64,000 nt of DNA. Origin: Vibrio atypicus (lineage in GTDB: Bacteria > Pseudomonadota > Gammaproteobacteria > Enterobacterales > Vibrionaceae). Made by a program: the position numbers and the translations under genes. Positions 50,138-58,739 of this stretch are shown here, piece by piece. The stretch's first letter is position 1; every line of letters begins with the position of its first letter. Below the pieces are notes generated by a model. The model saw only the letters and a program-made list of their open reading frames with translations. It did no database searches and had not been told where the DNA came from. The stretch lies in contig NZ_BLID01000012.1 of the NCBI RefSeq assembly GCF_009811315.1, forward strand, positions 1 through 64,000. Reading direction: 5' to 3'.

Positions 50138-51811
50138 TTAACTGCGAGGTTTCAAGTCAAGGACGTGTAATAAACGTTCTGGCGTTCCTTCCCAAATCAT
50201 AGGGCGACCTTTCGGGTTTTCCGCATTCCACCAACCAGTGAAACGAGTCGTGTTGTACTGGTAGAAATTAGGGCCAGATAAGACAGGAACGGTGACTTGG
50301 TTCTCTGCAATCACCTTTTGGATAGAATGAGCAATCGCTCTCTGCTTTCCAACATCCGCTGTCTTGTAGAAGCTATCAAGAAGCGTATCTAATTTATCAC
50401 TCTTCCAATGGTGCATAGCAAAACGCGGCATACCTTCTGAAGCTTGTAATCGAGAGTGGTAACCACTATCCCAATATTTGTGAGGCGTTGGTCCATGGAA
50501 GTAGTTGGTATAAGCAATGTCGTAATCAGCACCTAGCATACTCTTGTTGTAGATAGAGAAATCAGGTGTACGAGCTTTGACTTTAATTCCTACATCTAGC
50601 AATTGTTCCGTCGCCAACATGACCGTGTTGTTAAAGTCTGTCCAGCCCTGTGGTGACTGAATATTCAACTCAAACTTACCGCCGGATGGAGACTCAACAA
50701 AGCCATCATTATCTCGGTCTTTGTAGCCAGCTTTTGCCAATAGCGCTTTTGCTTGCTCTGGCGAATAGGTCATAAATGGCTTGTATTTATCGTGTACCGC
50801 TTCATCAGACCACGCTTCAAACGCATAGCCCAATCCAGACGCGAAGTCATTCATGACAGCATTGCCATAGTTAGCGATATCAATCAGTGTCTGACGGTCA
50901 ATTGCCATAGAAAATGCGCGTCGGAACTGAATGTCATTTAACACTTCATGTTTAACTTTATCTTTCGATGCATAGTTAAACATAAAGGCTTGCGTCCCCG
51001 CTGGTGGGTACCAGTAACCATGATGGTTTGATGCTTTCATGTAAGTCTGATCAATGTCTGGGATAAATGAACCAGCCCAATCAATCCGAGAGTTCATCAA
51101 CTCACCAAGCACTTGATCATTATGATTCATTTGTGGCACTCGCAAACAATCGACCTCCAGATTATCGTTATCCCAGTAGTGCGGATTACGACATTGTAAG
51201 AATAACGTCGAAGTAAACTGAGGCAGTTCAGTAAATGGTCCAGTACCAACAGGGTTAGGATTCATAAAGGCTGCGGGATCTTCAACGGACTTCCACTGAT
51301 GCTCAGGCACCACAGGCACTTGAGCAATTTCGTAGCCAATATTGGTGTTTACCGTATCTAAATTGAAGCGAACTTGGTAAGGCCCCAACTTTTCTACCGA
51401 CTTAATTTTACTGCTGATGCCACGATCGTCGATGTTTGGATTATTGCTTACCAGATCAAAGGTGAATACGACATCATCTGCATCGAACGTTTCACCATCT
51501 GACCATTTAACTCCTTCGCGTAGGTCAAACGTTATGCTGAGCAAATCATCACTCATCGTACTCCCAGTTGCGAGGCGATACTCAGGCACATTTCCTTTCA
51601 ACTCATTAAAAATCACCAGAGGCTCGAACATGAAATCTCGCGCCGTATGAAGGCGAGAAACAGCATACGGGTTAAAGTTGCGAATCAATGATGGATTATG
51701 GTTTGGAATAATGGTCAGTTTAGACATGGCATCGAGATCAGACGCCAAAGTTGAGTTAGCAGAAAATACCAGTGCTGAGGTGATTAACGCAGATAGAAGA
51801 TTTGTTTTCAT
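50138..51811 (-). CDS. Family-5 extracellular solute-binding protein
   Basis: The 557-residue precursor has a signal peptide (MKTNLLSALITSALVFSANSTLA) and the SBP_bac_5 fold: NFNPYAVSR near 46, VKWSDGETFDADDVVFTF near 112, NPVGTGPF near 186 and RRAFSMAIDRQTLI near 300. Such proteins feed ABC importers of peptides, oligosaccharides or nickel. No permease or ATPase genes are adjacent, so it is an orphan in this window. Oligosaccharide binding (chitobiose or cellobiose type) is possible, but I cannot tell. Confidence 0.88.
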   Translation of the reverse strand: MKTNLLSALITSALVFSANSTLASDLDAMSKLTIIPNHNPSLIRNFNPYAVSRLHTARDFMFEPLVIFNELKGNVPEYRLATGSTMSDDLLSITFDLREGVKWSDGETFDADDVVFTFDLVSNNPNIDDRGISSKIKSVEKLGPYQVRFNLDTVNTNIGYEIAQVPVVPEHQWKSVEDPAAFMNPNPVGTGPFTELPQFTSTLFLQCRNPHYWDNDNLEVDCLRVPQMNHNDQVLGELMNSRIDWAGSFIPDIDQTYMKASNHHGYWYPPAGTQAFMFNYASKDKVKHEVLNDIQFRRAFSMAIDRQTLIDIANYGNAVMNDFASGLGYAFEAWSDEAVHDKYKPFMTYSPEQAKALLAKAGYKDRDNDGFVESPSGGKFELNIQSPQGWTDFNNTVMLATEQLLDVGIKVKARTPDFSIYNKSMLGADYDIAYTNYFHGPTPHKYWDSGYHSRLQASEGMPRFAMHHWKSDKLDTLLDSFYKTADVGKQRAIAHSIQKVIAENQVTVPVLSGPNFYQYNTTRFTGWWNAENPKGRPMIWEGTPERLLHVLDLKPRS

Positions 51812-51895
51812 GGCAATACCTTATGAGTAGTAATGCACAAAAATTAACCGGAGTATCCTTATTCTTCAACATGGGTAAAAGTAACTAAAAAACAT

Positions 51896-51920
51896 AAAGT
51901 TGCACAAATAATACAACTTT
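51896..51920. promoter_or_regulatory. Inverted repeat upstream of the solute-binding gene
   Basis: AAAGTTG and CAACTTT are separated by 11 bp, about 85 bp upstream of the start codon in an AT-rich 297-bp gap. This could be an operator for its regulation. The rest of the gap up to the mneA terminator shows nothing clear. Confidence 0.45.
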
Positions 51921-52056
51921 TCCTGTTCGATAATTAAACAACGAAATTACCATAAAAAATAATGATACTTTGCGTGTCATATCATTGATTACAGCGGTAT
52001 TTGAAGAAAAGTTACCACATTTTCAACAGGCATAAATTAATGCTGAATCTAATAAA

Positions 52057-52089
52057 ATGCGATCAGATTAAAACTTCATCTGATCGCAT
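52057..52089 (-). terminator. Terminator after mneA
   Basis: A perfect 12-bp stem (ATGCGATCAGAT with its complement) and 9-nt loop are followed on the minus strand by TTTTATTAG. It stops the mneA transcript. Confidence 0.9.
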
Positions 52090-52108
52090 CGACCGTAAGA
52101 TCCAGATA

Positions 52109-52666
52109 TTAAGAGAAAATGGCTGCACCAATGGCTAAACCAACAAACAGCAAAGCCGTCACTTTTCGGATCAATGCTAATGGCAATTTGTCTGCGGACA
52201 ACTTGCCAATCAGCACCACTGGCACATTGGCAAGCAACATTCCGATAGTGGTACCGAGAATGACCATAATCAGCGCTTCAGAATACTGCGCACCCAATAT
52301 CGAAGTGGCAATCTGTGTCTTATCACCTATCTCCGCAATGAAAAAGGCGATGAAACTGGCAACAAATGGGCCTCGATTGGAGATTTCCTCATCTTCATCC
52401 AATTTATCTGGAATAAGAACCCAGCCAGCCATAGCAAGGAAGCTCACCACCAACACCCATTTAAGAATATCAGGTGACAGGTAATCAGCCACCACAACAC
52501 CAAGCCAAGCAGCAAGTGCATGGTTTGCTATAGTGGCAAAAAAGATAGCGGCAATAATGGGTATGGGTTTACGGTAACGACTCGCCAGTAGCAAGGATAG
52601 CAATTGGGTCTTATCGCCAATTTCTGCTAAGGCTACGGTAGTAATTGAAATAGCTAAAACGCTCAC
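52109..52666 (-). CDS. mneA: UPF0016 manganese exporter MneA
   Basis: This 185-residue GDT1/UPF0016 membrane protein has six helices in two homologous halves. Each half carries the signature E-x-G-D-K-T: LAEIGDKTQLLSLLLASRYR near 14 and IAEIGDKTQIATSILGAQY near 112. V. cholerae MneA of this family exports Mn2+. The start is GTG (an in-frame ATG is lacking). It is preceded by a manganese riboswitch, which fits the function. Confidence 0.92.
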   Translation of the reverse strand: MSVLAISITTVALAEIGDKTQLLSLLLASRYRKPIPIIAAIFFATIANHALAAWLGVVVADYLSPDILKWVLVVSFLAMAGWVLIPDKLDEDEEISNRGPFVASFIAFFIAEIGDKTQIATSILGAQYSEALIMVILGTTIGMLLANVPVVLIGKLSADKLPLALIRKVTALLFVGLAIGAAIFS

Positions 52667-52741
52667 GACATGCTCATTGGGGCAGGGATTATAATTTTAA
52701 CCATAGACAAACCTCATGCCCCACCCCGGTTCATGATGTTT

Positions 52742-52862
52742 ATCTAAGGTCTTGCTAAGCTCATGTGCATGAGCCTCGAACGCCATGGTGATTGTGCACC
52801 AATTATGTTGACGAACGAACCGAGTAGAGACGACATCTACCAAGTAAGCTACTCCCCAAAGA
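52742..52862 (-). ncRNA. yybP-ykoY manganese riboswitch
   Basis: On the minus strand the conserved elements are all present: TTGGGGAGTAGC at the 5' end, CGTCAACAT in the centre, the ACCATGGC segment, a GCTCATG-CACATGAGC hairpin and the AAGACCT 3' part. In Mn2+-replete cells this riboswitch turns on exporters such as MneA/MntP. About 75 bp separate it from the GTG start, room for an expression platform. Confidence 0.92.
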
Positions 52863-52869
52863 TGGCTGC

Positions 52870-52898
52870 ATTTTAGCCATCTAAACCAGACATCTCAA
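52870..52898 (-). promoter_or_regulatory. Promoter of the riboswitch-mneA unit
   Basis: On the minus strand TTGAGA (52893-52898), a 17-bp spacer and TAAAAT (52870-52875) place the transcript start just before the riboswitch. The rest of the gap to glyQ holds no gene. Confidence 0.75.
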
Positions 52899-53091
52899 GC
52901 AATTAACCCATCAAAAACTCCCTTTTAGGAAAATTTGAACCGATACGCCATTAAAAATCCACTAAAGGAGAATTTTGCTTAGGAATTAATCACGATTAGC
53001 GCTACTCCCATGCCAAATATCTGGGTATACTTGATTGTTATTTTTCTCTGTTTTAGACAGACCTTTTACTCAAAGAATCGCGCGAATTACT

Positions 53092-54012
53092 ATGCAAAAA
53101 TACGATATCAAAACCTTCCAGGGAATGATCCTCGCGCTGCAGGATTACTGGGCACAAAACGGTTGTACTATTGTTCAACCTCTAGATATGGAAGTAGGTG
53201 CAGGCACCTCTCACCCAATGACATGTCTACGTGCACTTGGCCCAGAGCCAATGTCGACAGCTTACGTTCAACCTTCACGTCGTCCTACCGATGGCCGTTA
53301 CGGTGAAAACCCGAACCGTCTGCAGCACTATTATCAATTCCAAGTAGCCCTAAAACCTTCTCCAGATAACATTCAGGAGTTGTACCTAGGCTCGCTTGAA
53401 GTTCTTGGTATTGACCCGCTAGTTCACGATATTCGTTTCGTAGAAGACAACTGGGAAAACCCAACGCTAGGCGCATGGGGTCTTGGTTGGGAAGTATGGC
53501 TAAACGGTATGGAAGTGACTCAGTTCACTTACTTCCAGCAAGTGGGTGGCCTTGAGTGTAAACCTGTAACGGGTGAGATCACTTACGGTATTGAGCGTCT
53601 AGCAATGTACATTCAAGAAGTAGATTCAGTTTACGATCTTGTATGGAACGTAGCACCAGACGGCAGCAACGTGACTTACGGTGATATCTTCCACCAAAAC
53701 GAAGTTGAGCAATCAACTTACAACTTCGAGCACGCCGACGTAGATTTCCTATTCACGTTCTTCGACCAGTGCGAGAAAGAGTGTAAAGAGCTACTTGAGC
53801 TTGAGAAGCCTCTACCACTTCCAGCTTACGAGCGAATTCTAAAAGCGGGTCACGCATTTAACATCCTTGATGCGCGTAAAGCTATCTCTGTAACAGAGCG
53901 TCAACGTTACATCCTTCGTATCCGCAACCTGACTAAATCAGTTGCTGAAGCATACTACGCATCACGTGAAGCACTTGGCTTCCCAATGTGTAAGAACAAC
54001 GAGGAAAAGTAA
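53092..54012 (+). CDS. glyQ: Glycyl-tRNA synthetase alpha subunit
   Basis: GlyQ is the catalytic class II subunit of the alpha2beta2 glycyl-tRNA synthetase. The 306 residues begin MQKYDIKTFQGMILALQDYW and show the motif region PTDGRYGENPNRLQHYYQFQV near 58 and EITYGIERLAMYIQ near 160. The internal ATG was chosen because it gives the family length; the frame is open 19 codons further. glyS follows 2 bp downstream. Confidence 0.97.
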   Translation: MQKYDIKTFQGMILALQDYWAQNGCTIVQPLDMEVGAGTSHPMTCLRALGPEPMSTAYVQPSRRPTDGRYGENPNRLQHYYQFQVALKPSPDNIQELYLGSLEVLGIDPLVHDIRFVEDNWENPTLGAWGLGWEVWLNGMEVTQFTYFQQVGGLECKPVTGEITYGIERLAMYIQEVDSVYDLVWNVAPDGSNVTYGDIFHQNEVEQSTYNFEHADVDFLFTFFDQCEKECKELLELEKPLPLPAYERILKAGHAFNILDARKAISVTERQRYILRIRNLTKSVAEAYYASREALGFPMCKNNEEK

Positions 54013-54014
54013 TC

Positions 54015-56081
54015 ATGGCTAAAGAATTTCTAATTGAACTGGGTACTGAAGAGCTACCACCAACGCAACTTCGCACTCTAGCGGAAGCGTTCGCAGCAAA
54101 CTTCGAAGCTGAGCTAAAAGGCGCAGACCTAGCACACGAAGGTGTGAAATGGTACGCAGCTCCTCGTCGTCTAGCACTTAAGGTTTCAGCTCTAGCTGAA
54201 GGCCAAGCTGACAAAGTGGTTGAGAAGCGTGGTCCTGCAGTTTCTGTGGCATTCGATGCTGACGGTAACGCAACCAAAGCGGCTCAAGGCTGGGCGCGTG
54301 GTAACGGCATCACAGTTGAGCAAGCTGACCGTCTAATAACAGACAAAGGCGAATGGCTTCTGTTTAAACAAGAAGTAAAAGGCCAAGCAACGTCTGAAAT
54401 CGTTGTTGAACTGGCAGCAAAAGCACTGGGTAACCTACCTATCGCTAAGCCAATGCGCTGGGGTAACAAGACCACTCAGTTTATCCGCCCAGTAAAAACG
54501 CTAACTATGCTAATGGGCTCTGACCTTATCGAAGGTGAGATCTTAGGCGTAGCATCAGACCGCACTATCCGTGGTCACCGCTTCATGGGTGAGCAAGAGT
54601 TCACTATCGAATCTGCAGAGCAATACCCAGCGATCATAGAAGAGCGCGGTAAAGTAATGGCTGATTACGAAGCGCGTAAAGCAATCATCCTAGCTGATTC
54701 GCAAAAAGCAGCAGCAGCGGTTGGCGGTAAAGCTGACCTAGAAGATGACCTTGTTGAAGAAGTAACATCTCTGGTTGAATGGCCAGTAGTACTAACAGCG
54801 AAATTTGAAGAAGAGTTCCTAAAAGTTCCTTCTGAAGCTTTGGTTTACACCATGAAGGGTGACCAAAAATACTTCCCTGTTTACGATGAAAACAAGAAGC
54901 TACTTCCTAACTTTATCTTCGTATCGAACATCGAGTCTAAAGAGCCTCGCCACGTTATCGAAGGTAACGAGAAAGTTGTACGCCCACGTCTTGCTGATGC
55001 TGAATTCTTCTTCAACACAGACCGTAAGCGTCCTCTGATCGATCGTCTTCCAGAACTAGACCAAGCTATCTTCCAGAAGCAGCTTGGTACTATCAAAGAC
55101 AAGACAGACCGCATCACAGAACTTGCTGGCTACATCGCTAAGCAAATCGATGCTGACGTTGAGAAGTCTAAGCGCGCAGGCCTACTGGCTAAATGTGACC
55201 TAATGACCTCTATGGTATTCGAATTCACGGATACTCAAGGTGTAATGGGCATGCACTACGCGACTCACGATGGTGAAGACGAACAAGTTGCACTGGCACT
55301 TTACGAACAGTACATGCCTCGTTTTGCTGGTGACGAGCTACCAAGCACAGGTATCTCATCTGCTGTAGCAATGGCTGACAAGCTAGATACTATCGTTGGT
55401 ATCTTCGGCATTGGCCAAGCACCTAAGGGCTCTGACCCATTTGCACTTCGTCGTGCGTCTCTAGGTGTACTACGTATTATCGTAGAAAACGGCTACAACC
55501 TAGACCTAACTGATCTAATCGCAAAAGCGAAAGAGCTACTAGGCGACAAGCTAACCAACGACAACGTAGAAGCTGACGTTATCGACTTCATGCTAGGTCG
55601 TTTCCGCGCATGGTACCAAGATGCTGGCTTCAGCGTGGATATCATCCAAGCAGTACTGGCTAACCGTCCTACTAAACCAGCAGATTTCGATCAGCGCGTG
55701 AAAGCGGTATCTCACTTCCGTGAGCTAGAAGCGGCAGAAGCACTAGCAGCAGCGAACAAACGTGTAGGTAACATCCTAGCGAAATTCGATGGAGAGCTAG
55801 CTGCTGAGATTGACCTAGCACTTCTACAAGAAGACGCAGAGAAAGCACTAGCAGAAAGCGTTGAAGTGATGACAGAAGCGCTAGAGCCAGCATTCGCTAC
55901 AGGTAACTACCAAGAAGCACTAAGCAAGCTAGCAGGTCTACGTGAGCCTGTTGATGCGTTCTTCGATAACGTAATGGTAATGGCAGACGACGAAGCTCTG
56001 AAGAAGAACCGTCTAACGCTACTTAACAACCTACGTAACCTGTTCCTACAGATTGCGGATATTTCTCTTCTACAGAAATAA
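54015..56081 (+). CDS. glyS: Glycyl-tRNA synthetase beta subunit
   Basis: GlyS supplies tRNA binding and stability to the tetrameric synthetase. The 688-residue protein starts FLIELGTEELPPTQL and contains the HD-like KCDLMTSMVFEFTDTQGVMG near 392 and the DPFALRRASLGVLRI segment near 472. An anticodon-binding DALR domain ends it. It is translationally linked to glyQ and ended by a stem-loop. Confidence 0.97.
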   Translation: MAKEFLIELGTEELPPTQLRTLAEAFAANFEAELKGADLAHEGVKWYAAPRRLALKVSALAEGQADKVVEKRGPAVSVAFDADGNATKAAQGWARGNGITVEQADRLITDKGEWLLFKQEVKGQATSEIVVELAAKALGNLPIAKPMRWGNKTTQFIRPVKTLTMLMGSDLIEGEILGVASDRTIRGHRFMGEQEFTIESAEQYPAIIEERGKVMADYEARKAIILADSQKAAAAVGGKADLEDDLVEEVTSLVEWPVVLTAKFEEEFLKVPSEALVYTMKGDQKYFPVYDENKKLLPNFIFVSNIESKEPRHVIEGNEKVVRPRLADAEFFFNTDRKRPLIDRLPELDQAIFQKQLGTIKDKTDRITELAGYIAKQIDADVEKSKRAGLLAKCDLMTSMVFEFTDTQGVMGMHYATHDGEDEQVALALYEQYMPRFAGDELPSTGISSAVAMADKLDTIVGIFGIGQAPKGSDPFALRRASLGVLRIIVENGYNLDLTDLIAKAKELLGDKLTNDNVEADVIDFMLGRFRAWYQDAGFSVDIIQAVLANRPTKPADFDQRVKAVSHFRELEAAEALAAANKRVGNILAKFDGELAAEIDLALLQEDAEKALAESVEVMTEALEPAFATGNYQEALSKLAGLREPVDAFFDNVMVMADDEALKKNRLTLLNNLRNLFLQIADISLLQK

Positions 56082-56125
56082 ATCTCAGCACAAATAAAGC
56101 CTTATGCTTTATAAGTCTACTCAAG

Positions 56126-56151
56126 CCCAACTCCTCGGAGTTGGGTTTTTC
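56126..56151 (+). terminator. Terminator of glyQS
   Basis: CCCAACTC, a CTCG loop and GAGTTGGG are followed by TTTTTCTTT. Confidence 0.92.
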
Positions 56152-56286
56152 TTTATCAATGCCCCAATTTAGTGCTTTTCGTCTTATTATCATTAAGGTA
56201 TGTTCAAGGATTACTCTATTGGTCAGCCACGCACTGATCTCTGATAACAATAAGCAATGACAATAATGAATTAGGTAAAATCAGTA

Positions 56287-57537
56287 ATGCAATTCTCTAA
56301 GTTTGGTGAAAAATTCAATCAGTACTCCGGTATCACACAATTAATGGATGATTTAAATGATGGCCTCCGCACCCCTGGTGCCATCATGCTCGGTGGTGGT
56401 AATCCAGCCGCGATTCCAGCTATGCTCGATTACTTTCGTCAAACTAGTGAAGAGATGCTCGCCAATGGAGAACTCGTGGCCGCCATGGCGAACTACGATG
56501 GTCCTCAAGGCAAAAATACATTCGTAAAAGCACTCGCTCAACTACTGAAAGAGACCTATGGCTGGAACATCAGCGAAAAAAATATTAGCTTAACCAACGG
56601 CAGCCAAAGTGGTTTCTTTTACCTATTTAATTTATTAGCAGGTAAGCAGCCTGATGGTTCACACAAAAAGATTCTACTGCCTCTAGCACCTGAATATATT
56701 GGCTACGGTGATGCGGGTATCGATGAGGATATCTTCGTTTCTTATCACCCTGAAATCGAAATGCTCGACAACGGCTTGTTTAAATACCATGTCGATTTTG
56801 AGCAACTAAAAGTGGATGACTCTGTCGCTGCAATCTGTGCTTCACGCCCGACTAACCCAACTGGCAACGTTTTAACTGATGAAGAAATTCAAAAGCTCGA
56901 TAAATTAGCGCGTGAAAACAACATTCCGCTGATCATCGATAATGCCTATGGCTTACCTTTCCCAAATATTATTTTTGAAGACGTACAGCCATTCTGGAAT
57001 GAAAACACCATTCTATGTATGAGCTTGTCCAAGTTAGGCTTACCAGGCGTACGCTGCGGTATTGTGATTGCGAGTGAAGAGATCACCCAGGCGATGACCA
57101 ATATGAATGGCATTATCAGTTTAGCTCCGGGAAGCTTAGGGCCTGCGATTGCCAATCGTATGATTGAGAAAGGCGATCTGCTAAAACTAAGTTCAAATGT
57201 CATCAAACCTTTCTATCAGCAAAAATCTCAGAGAGCGGTAGAGTTACTGCAAAATGAGATTACCGATCCTCGCTTTCGTATCCATAAGCCGGAAGGTGCC
57301 ATCTTCTTATGGCTATGGTTTGACGAACTGCCAATCACAACCATGGAGCTGTATAAGCGCCTTAAAGCTCGTGGCGTGTTGATTGTACCAGGCGAATACT
57401 TCTTTATTGGCCAAGAAGATGACTGGGACCATGCTCATCAGTGTCTGCGTATGAACTATGTTCAAGAGGATGAGATGATGCAGAAAGGCATTAAGATCAT
57501 TGCTGAGGAAGTTGAGAAGGCATACCAACAAGGTTAA
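56287..57537 (+). CDS. avtA: Valine-pyruvate aminotransferase
   Basis: AvtA is a fold-type I PLP enzyme that exchanges the amino group between valine and pyruvate. The 416-residue protein shows LGGGNPAAIPAM near 35, the PLP-Lys region CMSLSKLGLPGVRCG near 245 and the C-terminal AvtA segment PGEYFFIGQEDDWDHAHQCLRMNYV. It supplements the ilvE reaction encoded elsewhere in the window. Confidence 0.95.
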   Translation: MQFSKFGEKFNQYSGITQLMDDLNDGLRTPGAIMLGGGNPAAIPAMLDYFRQTSEEMLANGELVAAMANYDGPQGKNTFVKALAQLLKETYGWNISEKNISLTNGSQSGFFYLFNLLAGKQPDGSHKKILLPLAPEYIGYGDAGIDEDIFVSYHPEIEMLDNGLFKYHVDFEQLKVDDSVAAICASRPTNPTGNVLTDEEIQKLDKLARENNIPLIIDNAYGLPFPNIIFEDVQPFWNENTILCMSLSKLGLPGVRCGIVIASEEITQAMTNMNGIISLAPGSLGPAIANRMIEKGDLLKLSSNVIKPFYQQKSQRAVELLQNEITDPRFRIHKPEGAIFLWLWFDELPITTMELYKRLKARGVLIVPGEYFFIGQEDDWDHAHQCLRMNYVQEDEMMQKGIKIIAEEVEKAYQQG

Positions 57538-57671
57538 TACCAAGTTATGACCTGAATTGCGATTGCTTTCCAAGTCGCTAGAGCAAGATTCGCTACTAGG
57601 GATAAGCTCTAGCGCAATGTCTGCGCATACTTACCACAATCGCTACACATCCTACAAAGCTAGATACAAAA

Positions 57672-57707
57672 AAAGAGCACCGCCTTTTCAAGGTAAGGGT
57701 GCTCTTT
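57672..57707. terminator. Terminator between avtA and ibpA
   Basis: AAAGAGCAC and GTGCTCTTT form a 9-bp stem flanked by A and T tracts between two convergent genes. The rest of the gap after avtA holds no feature I can name. Confidence 0.82.
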
Positions 57708-57752
57708 CACTCTTCTTCCCGACTATACTCAGCTAGTTAAAGCTGATGACAA

Positions 57753-58187
57753 TTAGCCTTCGATTAGGTTATTGCCATTAATCGCAATCTTACGTGGCTG
57801 CATCGCTTCTGGAATTTCACGCTCTAGGTCAATGTGTAATAGACCGTTTTCCATACTTGCACCCACTACTTTTACGTAGTCTGCTAGCTGGAATTTACGT
57901 TCGAAATCGCGCTCTGCGATACCTTGGTATACGTAGGTTTTTTCAGCTTCTGTTTTACGCTCACCCTTTACGATCAGCATATTTTCTTTTTGAGTCAGAT
58001 CGAGTTGGCCTTCAGCAAAGCCAGCAACTGCCATCGTAATACGGTAGTTGTTCTCATCTTTTTGCTCGATGTTATACGGAGGGTAACCGCCAGAAGTGTT
58101 CTTCGAGGTGTTTGCTTCCATCATGTTGAATAGACGATCGAAGCCAATTGCGTTGCGGTAAAGTGGAGTGAAATCTACAGTTCTCAT
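57753..58187 (-). CDS. ibpA: Small heat shock protein IbpA
   Basis: This 144-residue Hsp20 chaperone binds unfolding proteins and aggregates. It has the IbpA-type N terminus (MRTVDFTPLYRNAIGFDRLF), an alpha-crystallin core (about 35-125) with YRITMAVAGFAEGQLDL and the AFERKFQL-like ERDFERKFQLADYV. The C-terminal REIPEAMQPRKI follows. The AGGA ribosome site lies inside a thermometer hairpin. Only one ibp gene is present, as is usual in vibrios. Confidence 0.95.
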   Translation of the reverse strand: MRTVDFTPLYRNAIGFDRLFNMMEANTSKNTSGGYPPYNIEQKDENNYRITMAVAGFAEGQLDLTQKENMLIVKGERKTEAEKTYVYQGIAERDFERKFQLADYVKVVGASMENGLLHIDLEREIPEAMQPRKIAINGNNLIEG

Positions 58188-58191
58188 AATG

Positions 58192-58262
58192 CTATCCTTT
58201 TAGTAAGCAATAGTCTTAGTCGTGAGTTTGCACGGATCGATCTTATATTCGAACGTGAACGA
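58192..58262 (-). promoter_or_regulatory. ROSE-like RNA thermometer in the ibpA leader
   Basis: On the minus strand CTATTGCT (58206-58213) can pair with AGGATAG, the Shine-Dalgarno region (58192-58198), leaving one G bulged, the hallmark of ROSE elements. A second long stem upstream (ACGACTAAG with CTTAGTCGT) completes the leader. Heating should open the weak helix and free the ribosome site. Confidence 0.78.
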
Positions 58263-58307
58263 CTAAGGGACTCATTTGCTACTCCTCTGGCTGCCTCTGT
58301 TAGGCTA

Positions 58308-58336
58308 TATGCGCGGGGACATAGAAACGAATCAAG
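58308..58336 (-). promoter_or_regulatory. Sigma-32-like promoter of ibpA
   Basis: On the minus strand CTTGATT (58330-58336) is followed after 11 bp by CCCCGCGCAT, resembling the heat-shock consensus CTTGAAA...CCCCATnT. It lies directly upstream of the ROSE-like leader. Confidence 0.65.
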
Positions 58337-58339
58337 TTC

Positions 58340-58587
58340 AATTGTGTGTTGCTATCGTCATCCTCTCTTGAGCGATGCGAAGCCAACAAGTCCAGAGGTC
58401 TGTTTCTTCTCTCTTGAGCAAGACAGCTTTCCTCTTCACAAATAGATATGTGGTTGGAGCAAATTAGTTTCAAGGGATCGAATTAAAAAATTTTCTATAC
58501 GCTTCTAGAGATCCCCAACTCGGTCGTTCCTCCCTCTTGAGGATGACGCTCCGGACAATTGAAAAATAATGAAAACATCGGAAACAA
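58340..58587. repeat. Intergenic zone with CTCTTGAG repeats
   Basis: Three copies of a C/T-rich CTCTTGAGnnnGA segment (near 58361, 58404 and 58535) occur between ibpA and gyrB, with no credible ORF. The part around 58509-58555 (GAGATCCCCAACTC, then CCTCCCTCTTGAGGATGACG) resembles short sequences I recall as dispersed in Vibrio intergenic regions. I could not check copy number. Confidence 0.45.
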
Positions 58588-58617
58588 AAAAGGACCACCA
58601 TTTCGGGTAGTCCTTTA
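58588..58617 (-). terminator. Hairpin terminator downstream of gyrB
   Basis: On the minus strand AAAGGACTACC and GGTGGTCCTTT form an imperfect stem followed by TTTTTTG, ending the gyrB transcript about 125 bp after its stop. Confidence 0.85.
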
Positions 58618-58619
58618 AA

Positions 58620-58739
58620 AATTTAGTTTTTTGAGACGAAGCTATTTCGTTTTAGTTCAAGGAGGAGGCGCGGAGCATACGAAGGTATGTGAGCACCTCT
58701 GACACAGAAATTAAGCGAAAGAGCAAAGTATCAAAGATA
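58620..58739. other. Gap after gyrB resembling a vibrio intergenic repeat
   Basis: This stretch contains a GAGCATACGAAGGTATGTGAGCA segment with an inverted CATAC/GTATG pair. I recall similar sequences after many Vibrio genes. It lies between the gyrB stop and its terminator, so it would be transcribed. No ORF is supported. Confidence 0.4.
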
